A stretch of DNA of 64,000 nt, from the NCBI RefSeq assembly GCF_017573505.1, contig NZ_JAGEOJ010000009.1, forward strand, positions 62,001-126,000, given 5' to 3'. A program made the position numbers and the translations under genes. Shown here piece by piece: positions 8,224 through 17,326 of this stretch. Each line of letters opens with the position of its first letter. The first letter of the stretch is position 1. This DNA is from Actinomadura barringtoniae. Lineage in GTDB: Bacteria; Actinomycetota; Actinomycetes; Streptosporangiales; Streptosporangiaceae. Under the pieces are notes generated by a model. That model saw only the letters and a program-made list of their open reading frames with translations. It was not told the origin of the DNA and did not search any database.

Positions 8224-9225
8224 CTACGACTCGGTGATCGTCTCCGGCGCGTCGCCGGGCGAGCCGACGGCCTGACCGCCCGGCTGAGCCCCCAGGGTCC
8301 CGTGTTCCGGCTGAGCCCCCTGGGCTCCCTGCGCCGGGGTCCCCGCCTCCGCCTCGGCGTAGGCGCCCTTGGCCGGCCGGCGGCGCCGCAGCGGCGGCGT
8401 CACGCCGTCGGCGAGCCGCCTGGCGGTCACCAGGAAGCCCGTGTGGCCGACCATGCGGTGATCGGGCCGTACGGCCAGTCCCTCGACGTGCCAGGACCGC
8501 AGCATGGTCTCGAAGGCGTAGGGCTCGGCGAAGGCGCCCTGCTCGCGCAGCCCCTCCACCACACGCGACATCTGGGTCGTGGTGGCGACGTAGACGCAGA
8601 TCATCCCGCCGGGGATGAGGGCCTTGGCGACCGCGTCCAGGCACTCCCAGGGCGCGAGCATGTCCAGGACGACCCGGTCCACCTCGGTCTCGGTGAGGGA
8701 GTCCTCCAGGGAGCCCACGGTGAGGCGCCAGGCGGGGTGGGGGCCGCCGAAGAACTTCTCGACATTGCCCTTGGCCACCCCGGCGAAGTCCTCGCGGCGC
8801 TCATAGGACGAGACGAGCCCGCGCTCGCCGACCGCGCGGAGCAGGAAGCAGGTGAGGGCGCCGGATCCGGCGCCCGCCTCGACCACCCGCGCGCCGGGGA
8901 AGATGTCGGCCATCGCGACGATCTGCCCGGCGTCCTTGGGGTAGACGACGGCCGCGCCGCGCGGCATCCGGACGGCGAAGTCGGCCAGCAGCGGCCGGAA
9001 CGCCAGGTAGTCGGTGCCGCCGGAGGAGCGGAAGACCGTGCCCTCGTGGCTGCCGATGATCTCGTCGTGCGCGATCGCGCCCTTGTGGGAGTGGTACTCC
9101 TTGCCGGGCTGGAGGGTGATCGTGTTGATCCGGCCCTTGGGGTCGGTCAGCTGGACCTGGTCCCCCGCCCTGAAGGGGCCGTGCGGAATGCGGCCGTAGG
9201 CGTCCGGAAGGGAGTCGTCACTCAT
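8224..9225 (-). CDS. trmI: tRNA (adenine-N1)-methyltransferase TrmI
   Basis: 333-residue SAM-dependent enzyme that makes m1A58 in the T-loop of tRNAs as a homotetramer. The N-terminal beta domain (FRAGDQVQLTDPKGR) is followed by the Rossmann core with motif I VVEAGAGSGALTCFLL and the motif IV region VDRVVLDMLAPWE. The last 50 residues are a Gly/Ala/Gln/Pro-rich low-complexity tail, absent from the roughly 280-residue mycobacterial homologue. ATG 9225 is preferred since TAACCT stands 8 nt upstream (leaderless); a TTG at 9234 lies next to that hexamer. The gene lies next to the proteasome ATPase, as it does in mycobacteria as far as I recall. Confidence 0.95.
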   Translation of the reverse strand: MSDDSLPDAYGRIPHGPFRAGDQVQLTDPKGRINTITLQPGKEYHSHKGAIAHDEIIGSHEGTVFRSSGGTDYLAFRPLLADFAVRMPRGAAVVYPKDAGQIVAMADIFPGARVVEAGAGSGALTCFLLRAVGERGLVSSYERREDFAGVAKGNVEKFFGGPHPAWRLTVGSLEDSLTETEVDRVVLDMLAPWECLDAVAKALIPGGMICVYVATTTQMSRVVEGLREQGAFAEPYAFETMLRSWHVEGLAVRPDHRMVGHTGFLVTARRLADGVTPPLRRRRPAKGAYAEAEAGTPAQGAQGAQPEHGTLGAQPGGQAVGSPGDAPETITES

Positions 9226-9233
9226 GGCCACCA

Positions 9234-9239
9234 AGGTTA
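9234..9239 (-). promoter_or_regulatory. Putative -10 for leaderless trmI
   Basis: TAACCT on the minus strand, 8 nt before ATG 9225; no Shine-Dalgarno is visible. Confidence 0.4.
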
Positions 9240-9298
9240 TCGGTGGCCGGACCCCGCTCGGGCCGTGCTCAGGCCGGGCTCACGCCGCGTCCGGACCC

Positions 9299-10486
9299 TC
9301 AGATCCCGGCGAACGCGCGGTCGACGTCGCTGACGGCCAGCACCCCGTAGACCGAGCCGTCCGGCTCCATCAGCAGGTACTCCGAGGCCGGGGCCCGGCG
9401 CAGCGCGATGATCAGCTCCTCGCCCGACAGGTCGGCCGGCAGCTTCAGGTCGTCCTCCAGGCCGCGCGACAGGTCGCCGACCTCGATCCAGGGGCGGCGC
9501 TGCGGCGGCGTGGCCGTCACGGCCTTCTCGTTCACCAGCCCGAGCGGCCGCCCGTCATGATCGACGACGACCAGGGCGCCTGCCTGCTCCTCCTGGGCCC
9601 GGCGCACCGCCTCCGCCAGCGGCACCTGCGCGGTCACCAGCGTGGCGCGGCGGGCCAGGCGGCGGGCCTGCAGCAGCGGGATGCGGTCGCGGACCCGTTC
9701 GGCGCGGATGGCCTGCGTGGCGCCGACCCAGATGAACGAGGCGACCAGCGCCGACCACAGCAGCGCGAGCCAGCCGAACCCGCTCTCGCCGCCGCCGGTC
9801 GGCCGGGTGGCCAGGAAGGCCCCGGCGACCAGGGTGAGGACCGCCACGCCGCGCCCGACCCAGCCCGCGAAGATCGCGCCGCTGCGGCTGCGGCCGGTGG
9901 CCTTCCAGACCGCCGCGCGCACCAGGCGCCCGCCGTCCAGAGGCAGGCCCGGCAGCAGGTTGAACACGCCGACCAGCAGGTTGGCGAAGGTCAGCGCCTC
10001 CACCAGCAGCTCGGCCACGTCCGGCAGCGGCAGCACGATCCGGGCGGCCAAGCCGAGCCCGGCCAGCACCAGGTTGACCACCGGCCCGGCGAAGGCGATC
10101 AGGAACTCCCGGCCCGGAGTGGGGGCCTCGCGTTCGATGGAGGTCTCCCCGCCCAGGATGTGCAGGGTGACCGAGCGCACCGGCAGGCCCAGCACCCTGG
10201 CCGTGACCGCGTGGCTGAGCTCGTGGACGAAGACCGAGGCGTACAGCAGGACCGCGTAGGCGAAGGCGATCAGGAAGCTCGCCGGGCGGCCAGCGACGGC
10301 GTGCGGGACCTGGTTCTCGAACATGACGGTGACCACGATCGCCACCAGGAACCAGCTGGGCGAGACGTAGACCGGCACGCCGAACGGCCGTCCCATGTAC
10401 AGGCCCGGCCCGCCGCGCCCGGCGGCGGGCCGCACGGGATCCTCGGGGGGCGTCTTGCCTTCGGTCGGCGGTGCGGTGTCTGCCAC
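9299..10486 (-). CDS. Site-2 protease family (M50) zinc metalloprotease with CBS pair
   Basis: 395-residue membrane protein. The zinc motif HELSH lies in a hydrophobic helix (VLLYASVFVHELSHAVTA), and the third ligand Asp is in NLLPGLPLDGGRLVRA, as in S2P proteases that cut substrates within the membrane. About six membrane helices are followed by two CBS domains in the C-terminal 130 residues, a fusion common in this subfamily and likely to sense adenine nucleotides. GTG 10486 is chosen because TAGCAT lies 7 nt upstream; a longer frame lacks support. It is divergent from the RecB-like gene, sharing a 197-nt promoter region. The substrate is unknown; anti-sigma factors are typical in other S2P families. 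Confidence 0.92.
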   Translation of the reverse strand: MADTAPPTEGKTPPEDPVRPAAGRGGPGLYMGRPFGVPVYVSPSWFLVAIVVTVMFENQVPHAVAGRPASFLIAFAYAVLLYASVFVHELSHAVTARVLGLPVRSVTLHILGGETSIEREAPTPGREFLIAFAGPVVNLVLAGLGLAARIVLPLPDVAELLVEALTFANLLVGVFNLLPGLPLDGGRLVRAAVWKATGRSRSGAIFAGWVGRGVAVLTLVAGAFLATRPTGGGESGFGWLALLWSALVASFIWVGATQAIRAERVRDRIPLLQARRLARRATLVTAQVPLAEAVRRAQEEQAGALVVVDHDGRPLGLVNEKAVTATPPQRRPWIEVGDLSRGLEDDLKLPADLSGEELIIALRRAPASEYLLMEPDGSVYGVLAVSDVDRAFAGI

Positions 10487-10493
10487 GCACCCG

Positions 10494-10499
10494 ATGCTA
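10494..10499 (-). promoter_or_regulatory. Putative -10 for leaderless M50 protease gene
   Basis: TAGCAT on the minus strand, 7 nt before GTG 10486. Confidence 0.45.
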
Positions 10500-10670
10500 C
10501 GGCCCCGTAGCCTCGGTTGACCTCCTGGGAGCCGCACGACGTGCCCGGAGGCGCGCCCGATGATCGTCCCGGAGGCGACCGGGAGGCGTCGCGGAGGCCA
10601 CCCGGAGACGTCGTGGGCGGCGTGCCCGGCGCACCCGGCCGGGATACGGGTTTTCGTCGGAGGCGTCCCC

Positions 10671-10676
10671 TACGCT
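10671..10676 (+). promoter_or_regulatory. Putative -10 for leaderless RecB-like gene
   Basis: TACGCT, 7 nt before ATG 10684; no Shine-Dalgarno. Confidence 0.45.
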
Positions 10677-10683
10677 GCTGGAC

Positions 10684-11601
10684 ATGACGACCACCGAGGC
10701 TCAGGGCGAGACCGGCATCGAGACCACCGAGGCGCCCACGGTGATCGGCTCCCTCTCGCCCTCGCGGGCCGGGGACTTCATGACCTGCCCGCTGCTCTAC
10801 CGGTTCCGGGTGATCGACCGGATCCCGGAGAAGCCGAGTTCGGCCGCCGTCCGCGGCACGCTGGTGCACGCCGTGCTGGAGCGGCTGTACGACCTGCCGA
10901 CGGCCGAGCGGACGCCCGCCGCGGCGCTGGAGCTGCTGGCGCCGCAGTGGGAGCGGCTGCGCACCGAGTCCCCCGAGCTGGAGCAGATCTTCGAGGACCT
11001 CGGGGACGGCGACCTCACCGAGCCGGAGTGGCTGGAGCACGCCGGCAAGATGGTCGAGCGCTACTTCACCCTGGAGGACCCGCGCCGCCTGGAGCCCGCC
11101 GACCGCGAGCTGTTCGTGGAGACCGTGCTCGACAACGGGCTGAAGCTGCGCGGCTACATCGACCGGGTGGACGTGGCGCCCTCGGGCGACGTCCGGATCG
11201 TCGACTACAAGACCGGCACCGCGCCACGCGCCGACTTCGAGGCGCGGGCGCTGTTCCAGATGAAGTTCTACGCGCTGGTGCTGTGGCGGCTGCAGGGCCG
11301 CGTGCCCCGGCTCCTCCAGCTGATGTACCTCGGCAACGGCGAGATCCTGCGGTACGAGCCGGACGAGTCGGACCTGCGCGCGACCCAGCGCAAGATCGAG
11401 GCGCTGTGGGTGGCGATCCGCCGGGCCACCGAGACCGGCGAGTGGCGCCACCGCACCAGCCGGCTGTGCGACTGGTGCGACCACCAGCAGCGCTGCCCGG
11501 GCTTCGGCGGTACTCCCCCGCCGCTGCCCGACGCGCCGCCGGACCGGCCCTCGCCCGCCGACCTGGAGGTGTCGCCGCACGAGCGCGGCGACGATCTGTG
11601 A
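10684..11601 (+). CDS. RecB-family PD-(D/E)XK nuclease with probable Fe-S cluster
   Basis: 305-residue stand-alone nuclease of the RecB/Cas4-like PD-(D/E)XK superfamily. The N-terminus has LSPSRAGDFMTCPLLYRFR, whose Cys begins the cluster, then RGTLVHAVLE; the catalytic core is GYIDRVDV followed by VRIVDYKTG (Asp and the D-x-K pair). The C-terminal CDWCDHQQRCPGF supplies three more Cys, so a 4Fe-4S cluster as in AddB/Cas4 is likely. This small RecB paralogue is widespread in actinobacteria next to trmI; its role in DNA repair is not settled. Start at ATG 10684 after TACGCT plus 7 nt. Transcribed away from the M50 protease gene. Confidence 0.92.
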   Translation: MTTTEAQGETGIETTEAPTVIGSLSPSRAGDFMTCPLLYRFRVIDRIPEKPSSAAVRGTLVHAVLERLYDLPTAERTPAAALELLAPQWERLRTESPELEQIFEDLGDGDLTEPEWLEHAGKMVERYFTLEDPRRLEPADRELFVETVLDNGLKLRGYIDRVDVAPSGDVRIVDYKTGTAPRADFEARALFQMKFYALVLWRLQGRVPRLLQLMYLGNGEILRYEPDESDLRATQRKIEALWVAIRRATETGEWRHRTSRLCDWCDHQQRCPGFGGTPPPLPDAPPDRPSPADLEVSPHERGDDL

Positions 11602-11604
11602 ACC

Positions 11605-11634
11605 CCCGCGCGAGGGCCTTTAGCCCTTCGCGGG
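11605..11634 (+). terminator. Hairpin downstream of RecB-like gene
   Basis: Imperfect 11-12 bp GC-rich stem (11605-11617 with 11623-11634, one bulge), 3 nt past the stop. There is no T tail, so it may act with Rho or only protect the 3' end. Confidence 0.5.
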
Positions 11635-11707
11635 ACGCCCGCCACTCCTCCTTGCGGATGATGTGAGATCCGCGTCCAGGATGGGCTCACCACCTGGCGT
11701 GACCTCC

Positions 11708-11713
11708 TAGGGT
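11708..11713 (+). promoter_or_regulatory. Putative -10 for leaderless sensor kinase operon
   Basis: TAGGGT, 7 nt before GTG 11721. This hexamer overlaps the alternative GTG at 11712, which argues against that start. Confidence 0.45.
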
Positions 11714-11720
11714 GAGAATT

Positions 11721-12941
11721 GTGTCACCCCGCATCCGAGGTCTTCGTGCCTGCCGTGCCTGGCTGGAGGCGCGCCCGCAGGCCGCCGACGCCGTCCTGGC
11801 GCTGGCGCTGCTGGCGGCGGGGTTGCCGCAGCTCTACTTCGACGAGGTCCCCGAGCAGATCGCGGCGCACTACGCGCACACCGACGCGCTGCACGTGCTG
11901 CTGGTCATCGTCATCACGATGGCGCTGACCTTCCGGCGGGTCTACCCGCTGTCGACGCTGATCTTCATCATGGGCGGCGAGCTGTGGATCTCGGTGGCCA
12001 ACTACCAGCCCACCATCCCGGACGTGGTGGCCTCGCTGCTGGCGATCTACAGCGTGGCCGCGCACCGGGGGCTCGCGCACAGCGCGGCGGGCGGGCTGCT
12101 GGCGCTGGTGATGTTCAACGTCACCATGTTCGTCTCACCGCTGAAGGTCGGCGTCATCACCTGGCTCACCAACACCGCGCTGCTGGTCGGCGTGTGGGCG
12201 CTCGGCCGCAACCTGAGGTTGCGCCGCGCCTACTTCACCGAGCTGGAGGACCGGGCCGCGCGGCTGGAACGGGCGCGCGGCACCGACGCGCGGGCGGCCC
12301 GCGTCGAGGAGCGGTCGCGGATCGCACGCGAGCTCCACGACGTCGTCGCCCACCATGTGAGCGTGATGACGGTCCAGGCGGGCGCGGCGCGCCGCATCCT
12401 CGACAAGGACCCGGCCAACGCCCGCGAGGCGATGACCACCATCGAGGAGGTCGGCCGCACCGCGCTGAGCGAGATGCGCCGGATCGTGGGCGTGCTGCGC
12501 ACCGAGCGCGACACCGAGCCCGCCGGCCGCGAGCTCGCGCCGCAGCCGGGCCTGGGCGACCTCGGCGAGCTGCTCGACCACGTCCGCGAGACGGGCCTGT
12601 CGGTGCAGCTGTGGATCGAGGGCGAGGCGCGCACGCCGTCACCGGGGGTGGACGTGGCGGCCTTCCGCCTCATCCAGGAGGCCCTCACCAATACGCTCAA
12701 GCACGCGGGGCCGCAGGCGCGCGCCTGGGTCCGGCTGTACTACACCGAGGACGACCTGACCGTGGAGATCGAGGACGACGGGCGTGGCACCGCGACGATC
12801 ATCGCCGACAACGGCGACAATCCAGGACACGGCCTGGTCGGCATGTACGAGCGGGTCGCGCTGTACGGCGGCGAGCTGCGGATCGGCCCGCGGGTCGGCG
12901 GCGGCTTCGGCGTCCGGGCGCGGTTTCCTCTGGAAGCCTGA
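11721..12941 (+). CDS. NarL-type sensor histidine kinase
   Basis: 406-residue membrane histidine kinase. About five N-terminal hydrophobic helices with short loops (residues 20-165) suggest an intramembrane-sensing type without a large extracellular domain. A short coiled linker leads to a HisKA_3 dimerisation domain whose phosphoacceptor His206 is in RELHDVVAHHVSVM. The ATPase domain has the N box EALTNTLKHA, DDGRG and GHGLVGM. The C-terminus ends in the usual GGGFGVRARFPLE strand. The response regulator follows after 66 nt, and an ABC exporter lies downstream. Such trios commonly respond to cell-envelope stress or antimicrobial peptides; that role is inferred from context. Confidence 0.95.
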   Translation: MSPRIRGLRACRAWLEARPQAADAVLALALLAAGLPQLYFDEVPEQIAAHYAHTDALHVLLVIVITMALTFRRVYPLSTLIFIMGGELWISVANYQPTIPDVVASLLAIYSVAAHRGLAHSAAGGLLALVMFNVTMFVSPLKVGVITWLTNTALLVGVWALGRNLRLRRAYFTELEDRAARLERARGTDARAARVEERSRIARELHDVVAHHVSVMTVQAGAARRILDKDPANAREAMTTIEEVGRTALSEMRRIVGVLRTERDTEPAGRELAPQPGLGDLGELLDHVRETGLSVQLWIEGEARTPSPGVDVAAFRLIQEALTNTLKHAGPQARAWVRLYYTEDDLTVEIEDDGRGTATIIADNGDNPGHGLVGMYERVALYGGELRIGPRVGGGFGVRARFPLEA

Positions 12942-13007
12942 GCCGATGGCGGCGAGGCTGAGGGGCGAGGACGAGGCGATGAGTTCTTCGACGAGCGGAG
13001 CGAGTGA

Positions 13008-13688
13008 ATGAGCACGGTGCGGGTTCTGCTCGTGGACGACCAGCCCCTGCTGCGGACGGGCTTCCGGCTCATCCTGGAGGCGGAGGGCGACCTGGCGGTG
13101 GTCGGCGAGGCCGGCGACGGCGCGGCGGCGGTGGAGATGACGCGGTCGCTGCTGCCCGACGTGGTGCTGATGGACATCCGCATGCCGGGCGTCGACGGCA
13201 TCGAGGCGACCCGGCGGATCATCCGCGACGGCGCCGCCTCGCACGACCCGAAGGTGCTGATCCTCACCACGTTCGACCTCGACGAGTACGTGATCGAGGC
13301 GGTCCGGGCCGGGGCCAGCGGGTTCCTGCTGAAGGACTCGCCGCCCGAGGACCTGGTGCAGGCCATCCGCATCGTCGCGGCCGGGGACGCCATCGTGGCG
13401 CCGAGCGTCACGCGGCGGCTGCTGGACAAGTTCGCGACCCGGCTGCCGGCCGTCCGGGACGCCTCTCCCCCGCCCGGGCTCGACACCCTGACCGACCGCG
13501 AGCGCGAGGTGCTGTCGCACGTCGCCCGCGGCCTGTCCAACGCCGAGATCGCCAAGGCGCTGGTCGTGAGCGAGACTACGGTCAAGACACACGTCGGCAA
13601 CGTGCTGGCCAAGCTGGGTCTCCGAGACCGCGTCCAGGCCGTCGTCTACGCCTACGAAACGGGCCTGAGCCGCCCCGGTCAGAGCTGA
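13008..13688 (+). CDS. NarL/LuxR-family response regulator
   Basis: 226-residue regulator, partner of the upstream kinase. The receiver domain has the acidic pair D10-D11, phospho-acceptor D56 in VLMDIRMPG and K109 in GFLLKDSPPED. A LuxR-type helix-turn-helix occupies about residues 159-215 (LTDREREVL and NAEIAKALVVSETTVKTH). GGAGCGAGTGA precedes ATG 13008. The 66 nt between kinase and regulator hold no terminator, so they are one operon. A perfect inverted repeat 41 nt past the stop separates it from the ABC genes. Confidence 0.96.
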   Translation: MSTVRVLLVDDQPLLRTGFRLILEAEGDLAVVGEAGDGAAAVEMTRSLLPDVVLMDIRMPGVDGIEATRRIIRDGAASHDPKVLILTTFDLDEYVIEAVRAGASGFLLKDSPPEDLVQAIRIVAAGDAIVAPSVTRRLLDKFATRLPAVRDASPPPGLDTLTDREREVLSHVARGLSNAEIAKALVVSETTVKTHVGNVLAKLGLRDRVQAVVYAYETGLSRPGQS

Positions 13689-13728
13689 CCCCGGCCCTGT
13701 CTCAGGGCTGCCCCTGACCCTTCGGCTG

Positions 13729-13752
13729 ATCGTCCTCCCCCGGGAGGACGAT
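13729..13752 (+). repeat. Perfect 11-bp inverted repeat between response regulator and ABC exporter
   Basis: ATCGTCCTCCC (13729-13739), a CC spacer, GGGAGGACGAT (13742-13752). It may be a terminator lacking a T tail, or a regulator-binding site ahead of the ABC operon. Confidence 0.6.
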
Positions 13753-13925
13753 GGCCCGTCGCACTCCTCCTGCCGTGGGTGGAGCGCGAAGTCCATTCCC
13801 TGGGTGCATCTCAACGATGCCGAGAACTCCTAGTGTTCTGTGCCATGGAGATCGCACCGGGGGATGCTTCGCGGTCTCGAAGCTCGACACCCATTTCCGG
13901 CTCATTCTCAGACAGGGGAGTTCAC

Positions 13926-14720
13926 GTGACGAACACCGCCCCATCGACCGCTGACGCGCACTCCGCGCCCGGGGCGGGCGACTTCGCCGCACGGGCCCAT
14001 CAGATCGCCAAGGTGTACGGCCATGGAGACGCGAAGGTCATCGCCCTCGACGGCGTGACCGTCGGCATTCCGCGCGGCCGCTTCACCGCCATCATGGGTC
14101 CCTCCGGGTCCGGCAAGTCCACGCTGATGCACTGCATGGCGGGGCTGGACTCGGTGGACTCGGGTCAGGTCTTCATCGGGGACACCGACCTGACCCGGCT
14201 GCGCGACAAGCAGCTCACCCGCCTGCGCCGCGACAAGATCGGCTTCATCTTCCAGGCGTTCAACCTGGTGCCGACGCTGACCGCACTGGAGAACATCACG
14301 CTGCCGATGGACATCGCCGGGCGCAAGCCCGACAAGCAGTGGCTCGACGCGGTCATCGACACCGTCGGCCTGCGCCAGCGGCTGAAGCACCGCCCGAGCG
14401 AGCTGTCGGGCGGCCAGCAGCAGCGCGTCGCCTGTGCCCGCGCGCTCGCCTCCCGGCCCGAGATCATCTTCGCGGACGAGCCGACCGGCAACCTGGACTC
14501 GCGTTCGGGCGCCGAGATCCTCGGGTTCCTGCGCGAGTCGGTCCGGCAGATGGGCCAGACCATCGTCATGGTCACCCACGACCCGTCCGCCGCCGCCTAC
14601 TCCGACGAGGTGCTCTTCCTCACCGACGGGCAGATCGTCGACAGGATGCAGGGCCCGACCGCCGAGCGCGTGCTCGAGCGCATGAAGGGCTTCGACCGGC
14701 CGGGGGTCGCCGCGTCATGA
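13926..14720 (+). CDS. ABC transporter ATP-binding protein (MacB/LolD type)
   Basis: 264-residue ATPase of the lipoprotein/peptide exporter (MacB/LolD) class. Walker A is GPSGSGKS, followed by the Q-loop FQAFNLVPTLTALEN typical of this class, the signature LSGGQQQR, Walker B IIFADEPTGNLDS and the switch His in VTHD. GTG 13926 is preceded by AGGGGAG at 5 nt; a longer frame back to 13779 has no such site. Its TGA overlaps the first ATG of the permease, so the two are coupled. With the permease it would energise extrusion of peptides or lipids, or transmit envelope signals; adjacency to the two-component pair suggests control by it. Confidence 0.95.
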   Translation: MTNTAPSTADAHSAPGAGDFAARAHQIAKVYGHGDAKVIALDGVTVGIPRGRFTAIMGPSGSGKSTLMHCMAGLDSVDSGQVFIGDTDLTRLRDKQLTRLRRDKIGFIFQAFNLVPTLTALENITLPMDIAGRKPDKQWLDAVIDTVGLRQRLKHRPSELSGGQQQRVACARALASRPEIIFADEPTGNLDSRSGAEILGFLRESVRQMGQTIVMVTHDPSAAAYSDEVLFLTDGQIVDRMQGPTAERVLERMKGFDRPGVAAS

Positions 14721-17224
14721 TGGGCAAGGTGACGCTCCGCAACCTCGCGGCGCACAAGATCCGGCTGGTCCTCACGGCCATCTCGGTGATCCTCGGCGTG
14801 GCCTTCGTGGCCGGCACGCTCATCTTCACCGACACGATGAACAAGCAGTTCGACGACCTGTTCAACAAGGTCGGCAAGAACGTCGCCGTCGACGTGCGCG
14901 CCAAGAAGATCGTCGACGAGGGCGAGAGCGACGGCAACACCGCCCTGCCGGTGCCGGCCTCGGTCCTGGAGAAGGTCCGCGCCATCCCGGGCGTGAAGAA
15001 CCCGATCGGCAACGTCAACGGCTACGCCGCCGCGGTCGGCAGCAACGGCAAGACCATCGGCTCGGAGCAGAACGGGCCGCCGCAGATCGGCACGAACTGG
15101 AACCCGGCCGGCAGCGGCAACGACCTGTCCTCAGGGCGCCCGCCCGCGGGGCCGCACGAGGTCGCGATCGACGAGGCCACCGCCAAGAAGGGCGGCTTCA
15201 AGCTCGGCGACACGATCAAGGTCGCCGTGCAGGGCCCGCCGCAGCAGATGAAGGTCGTCGGCCTGATCGACACCGGCAACCTGATGGGTGCCACCGTCAC
15301 CGCGTTCGACACCCCGACCGCGCAGCGGCTCATGCTGAAGCCCGGCTACTTCAGCGACATCGAGATGGGCAGCACCGGCCCGAGCGAGGCGCAGCTGCGC
15401 GACTCGGTCGCCAAGGTGCTCCCGGGCAACTACGAGGCCGTCACCGGCACGAAGCTGCGCGATGAGAGCAAGAGCGAGATCGGCAAGATGATGAGCTTCT
15501 TCCGCACCTTCCTGCTGGTGTTCGCCTTCATCTCGATCTTCGTCGGCGCGTTCATCATCTTCAACACCTTCTCCATGCTGGTCGCCCAGCGCACCAGGGA
15601 GCTGGCGCTGCTGCGCGCCATCGGCGCGGCACGGCCCCAGGTGACCCGTGCGGTCATCGGGGAGGCGGTCGCGGTCGGCTTCGTCGGCTCGACGATCGGG
15701 CTCGCCGCGGGGGCGGGCCTGGCGTCGCTGCTGCAGGCGCAGATGATGAAGGACAGCGCGTCCGGGCTGGTGTTCACCGCGACCCCGGTCATCTGGTCGT
15801 ACGCGGTCGGCATCCTGGTGACCGTCATCTCGGCCTACTTCCCGGCCCGCCGGGCCGCCAAGGTGCCGCCGGTCGCGGCGATGCGCGACGACGTCGCGCT
15901 GCCGCAGCGCTCGCTGCGCATCCGGGTCGCGCTCGGCTCCACGATCACCCTGATCGGCGCGGCGCTGATCTCGCTCGGGCTGTTCGGCGGGGGCAGCAAC
16001 CCGGTCCTGCCGGTCGGCGTCGGGGTGTTCCTGGTGTTCATCGGCATCGCGATGCTGGCGCCGGTGATCAGCGTCCCGGTCATCAAGGTGCTCGGCGCTC
16101 CGTTCGCCGCGCTGATGGGCACGCCCGGCCGGCTCGCCCAGCAGAACGCGCTGCGCAACCCGCGCCGCACCGCCGCGACCGCGGCCGCGCTGATGATCGG
16201 CCTGGCCCTCATCACCACGGTGAACGTGATGGGCGCGTCGATGCGCGCCTCGGTCGAGGCGCAGGTCGACAAGCAGTTCGGCGCCGACTACATCATCGAG
16301 CCGACCGGTGCGGGCGGCGTCGGCGACGAGGTGGCCAAGAAGGTGTCCGGCACGCCGGGCGTCGACGCGGCCTCCCCGGTCTACACCGGCAACGCCAAGA
16401 TCAACGGCAAGCGCGCCGCCTACGTGTCCGGCGACATGGGGGTGCTCGTCCCGGGCGCCCGCATCAAGCTGCTGACCGGCAACGCAAACGTCGGCAACGA
16501 CGGCATGATGGTCGACAAGGACACCGCCAAGAAGCAGAAGTGGGCGGTCGGCTCGACCGTGCCGGTGTTGTTCCCCGACGGCAAGTCCCAGCAGCTGCGG
16601 GTCACCGGCGTCTACGACAAGAGCGACATGATCGGGCCGCGCCTCATCGCGCAGCCGGTCTACATGGCGCACACGGCGCGGCCGACGGTCGACAGCATCG
16701 TGGTGAACGCCGCGAACACCAACGCCACGACCAAGACGGCCATCGAGAACACGCTGAAGGAGTACCCGAACCTCAAGGTCTCCGACCAGGCGGCCATCAA
16801 GAAGGACGCGCGCAAGCAGGTGGACTCGTTCGTCACCTTCCTCACCATCCTGCTGGTGATGTCGGTCATCATCGCGGCGGTCGGCGTCATCAACACGCTG
16901 GCGCTGTCGGTGATCGAACGGACCAGGGAGATCGGGCTGCTGCGGGCGATCGGCATCAGCCGCCGCCAGCTGCGCCGGGTGATCCGGGTGGAGTCGATCG
17001 TGATCGCGGTGTTCGGCGCCGGGCTCGGCATCGGGATCGGGATCATCTTCGGCGCGGCCGTCCAGAACGCGCTGAAGGACCAGGGCCTGAGCGAGCTCAG
17101 CGTCCCGGTGACGACCCTGGCCATCTACGTGGTGGTCGGAGCCGTGATCGGCGTCCTGGCGGCGCTGTGGCCCGCCTGGCGGGCCGGCCGGATGGACGTC
17201 CTCAAGGCGATCTCCACCGACTAG
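14717..17224 (+). CDS. ABC transporter permease with two FtsX domains
   Basis: 835-residue permease. An N-terminal membrane helix (residues 12-35) precedes a large extracytoplasmic MacB-like periplasmic-core domain, then an FtsX domain of three helices with the conserved RTRELALLRAIGAARPQV. A second extracytoplasmic domain follows a further helix, and a second FtsX domain at the C-terminus has ERTREIGLLRAIGISRRQL. This duplicated layout is common in Gram-positive exporters. The start overlaps the ATPase stop as ATGA; a second ATG follows directly. It ends just before a very strong bidirectional terminator. Confidence 0.94.
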   Translation: MMGKVTLRNLAAHKIRLVLTAISVILGVAFVAGTLIFTDTMNKQFDDLFNKVGKNVAVDVRAKKIVDEGESDGNTALPVPASVLEKVRAIPGVKNPIGNVNGYAAAVGSNGKTIGSEQNGPPQIGTNWNPAGSGNDLSSGRPPAGPHEVAIDEATAKKGGFKLGDTIKVAVQGPPQQMKVVGLIDTGNLMGATVTAFDTPTAQRLMLKPGYFSDIEMGSTGPSEAQLRDSVAKVLPGNYEAVTGTKLRDESKSEIGKMMSFFRTFLLVFAFISIFVGAFIIFNTFSMLVAQRTRELALLRAIGAARPQVTRAVIGEAVAVGFVGSTIGLAAGAGLASLLQAQMMKDSASGLVFTATPVIWSYAVGILVTVISAYFPARRAAKVPPVAAMRDDVALPQRSLRIRVALGSTITLIGAALISLGLFGGGSNPVLPVGVGVFLVFIGIAMLAPVISVPVIKVLGAPFAALMGTPGRLAQQNALRNPRRTAATAAALMIGLALITTVNVMGASMRASVEAQVDKQFGADYIIEPTGAGGVGDEVAKKVSGTPGVDAASPVYTGNAKINGKRAAYVSGDMGVLVPGARIKLLTGNANVGNDGMMVDKDTAKKQKWAVGSTVPVLFPDGKSQQLRVTGVYDKSDMIGPRLIAQPVYMAHTARPTVDSIVVNAANTNATTKTAIENTLKEYPNLKVSDQAAIKKDARKQVDSFVTFLTILLVMSVIIAAVGVINTLALSVIERTREIGLLRAIGISRRQLRRVIRVESIVIAVFGAGLGIGIGIIFGAAVQNALKDQGLSELSVPVTTLAIYVVVGAVIGVLAALWPAWRAGRMDVLKAISTD

Positions 17225-17273
17225 GAGCACGGCGCGACGCGAGGGGGGCTCGATAGAGAGCCCAACAGGAGAA

Positions 17274-17311
17274 AAGCGCCCCGTACGGTCCGCCGACCGT
17301 ACGGGGCGCTT
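17274..17311. terminator. Bidirectional terminator between the exporter and oligopeptide operon 1
   Basis: Perfect 17-bp stem (17274-17290 with 17295-17311) closing a CGCC tetraloop, with A-rich sequence on the left and CCCTTTCC on the right. It lies between convergent genes and can serve both strands. Confidence 0.93.
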
Positions 17312-17326
17312 CCCTTTCCAGGCCAC

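Noticed and set aside
17274..17311. Inverted repeat as an insertion-sequence end
   Set aside because: Perfect stem, tetraloop, convergent flanking genes and no transposase make it a terminator. No transposase genes or target duplications were seen anywhere in the window.
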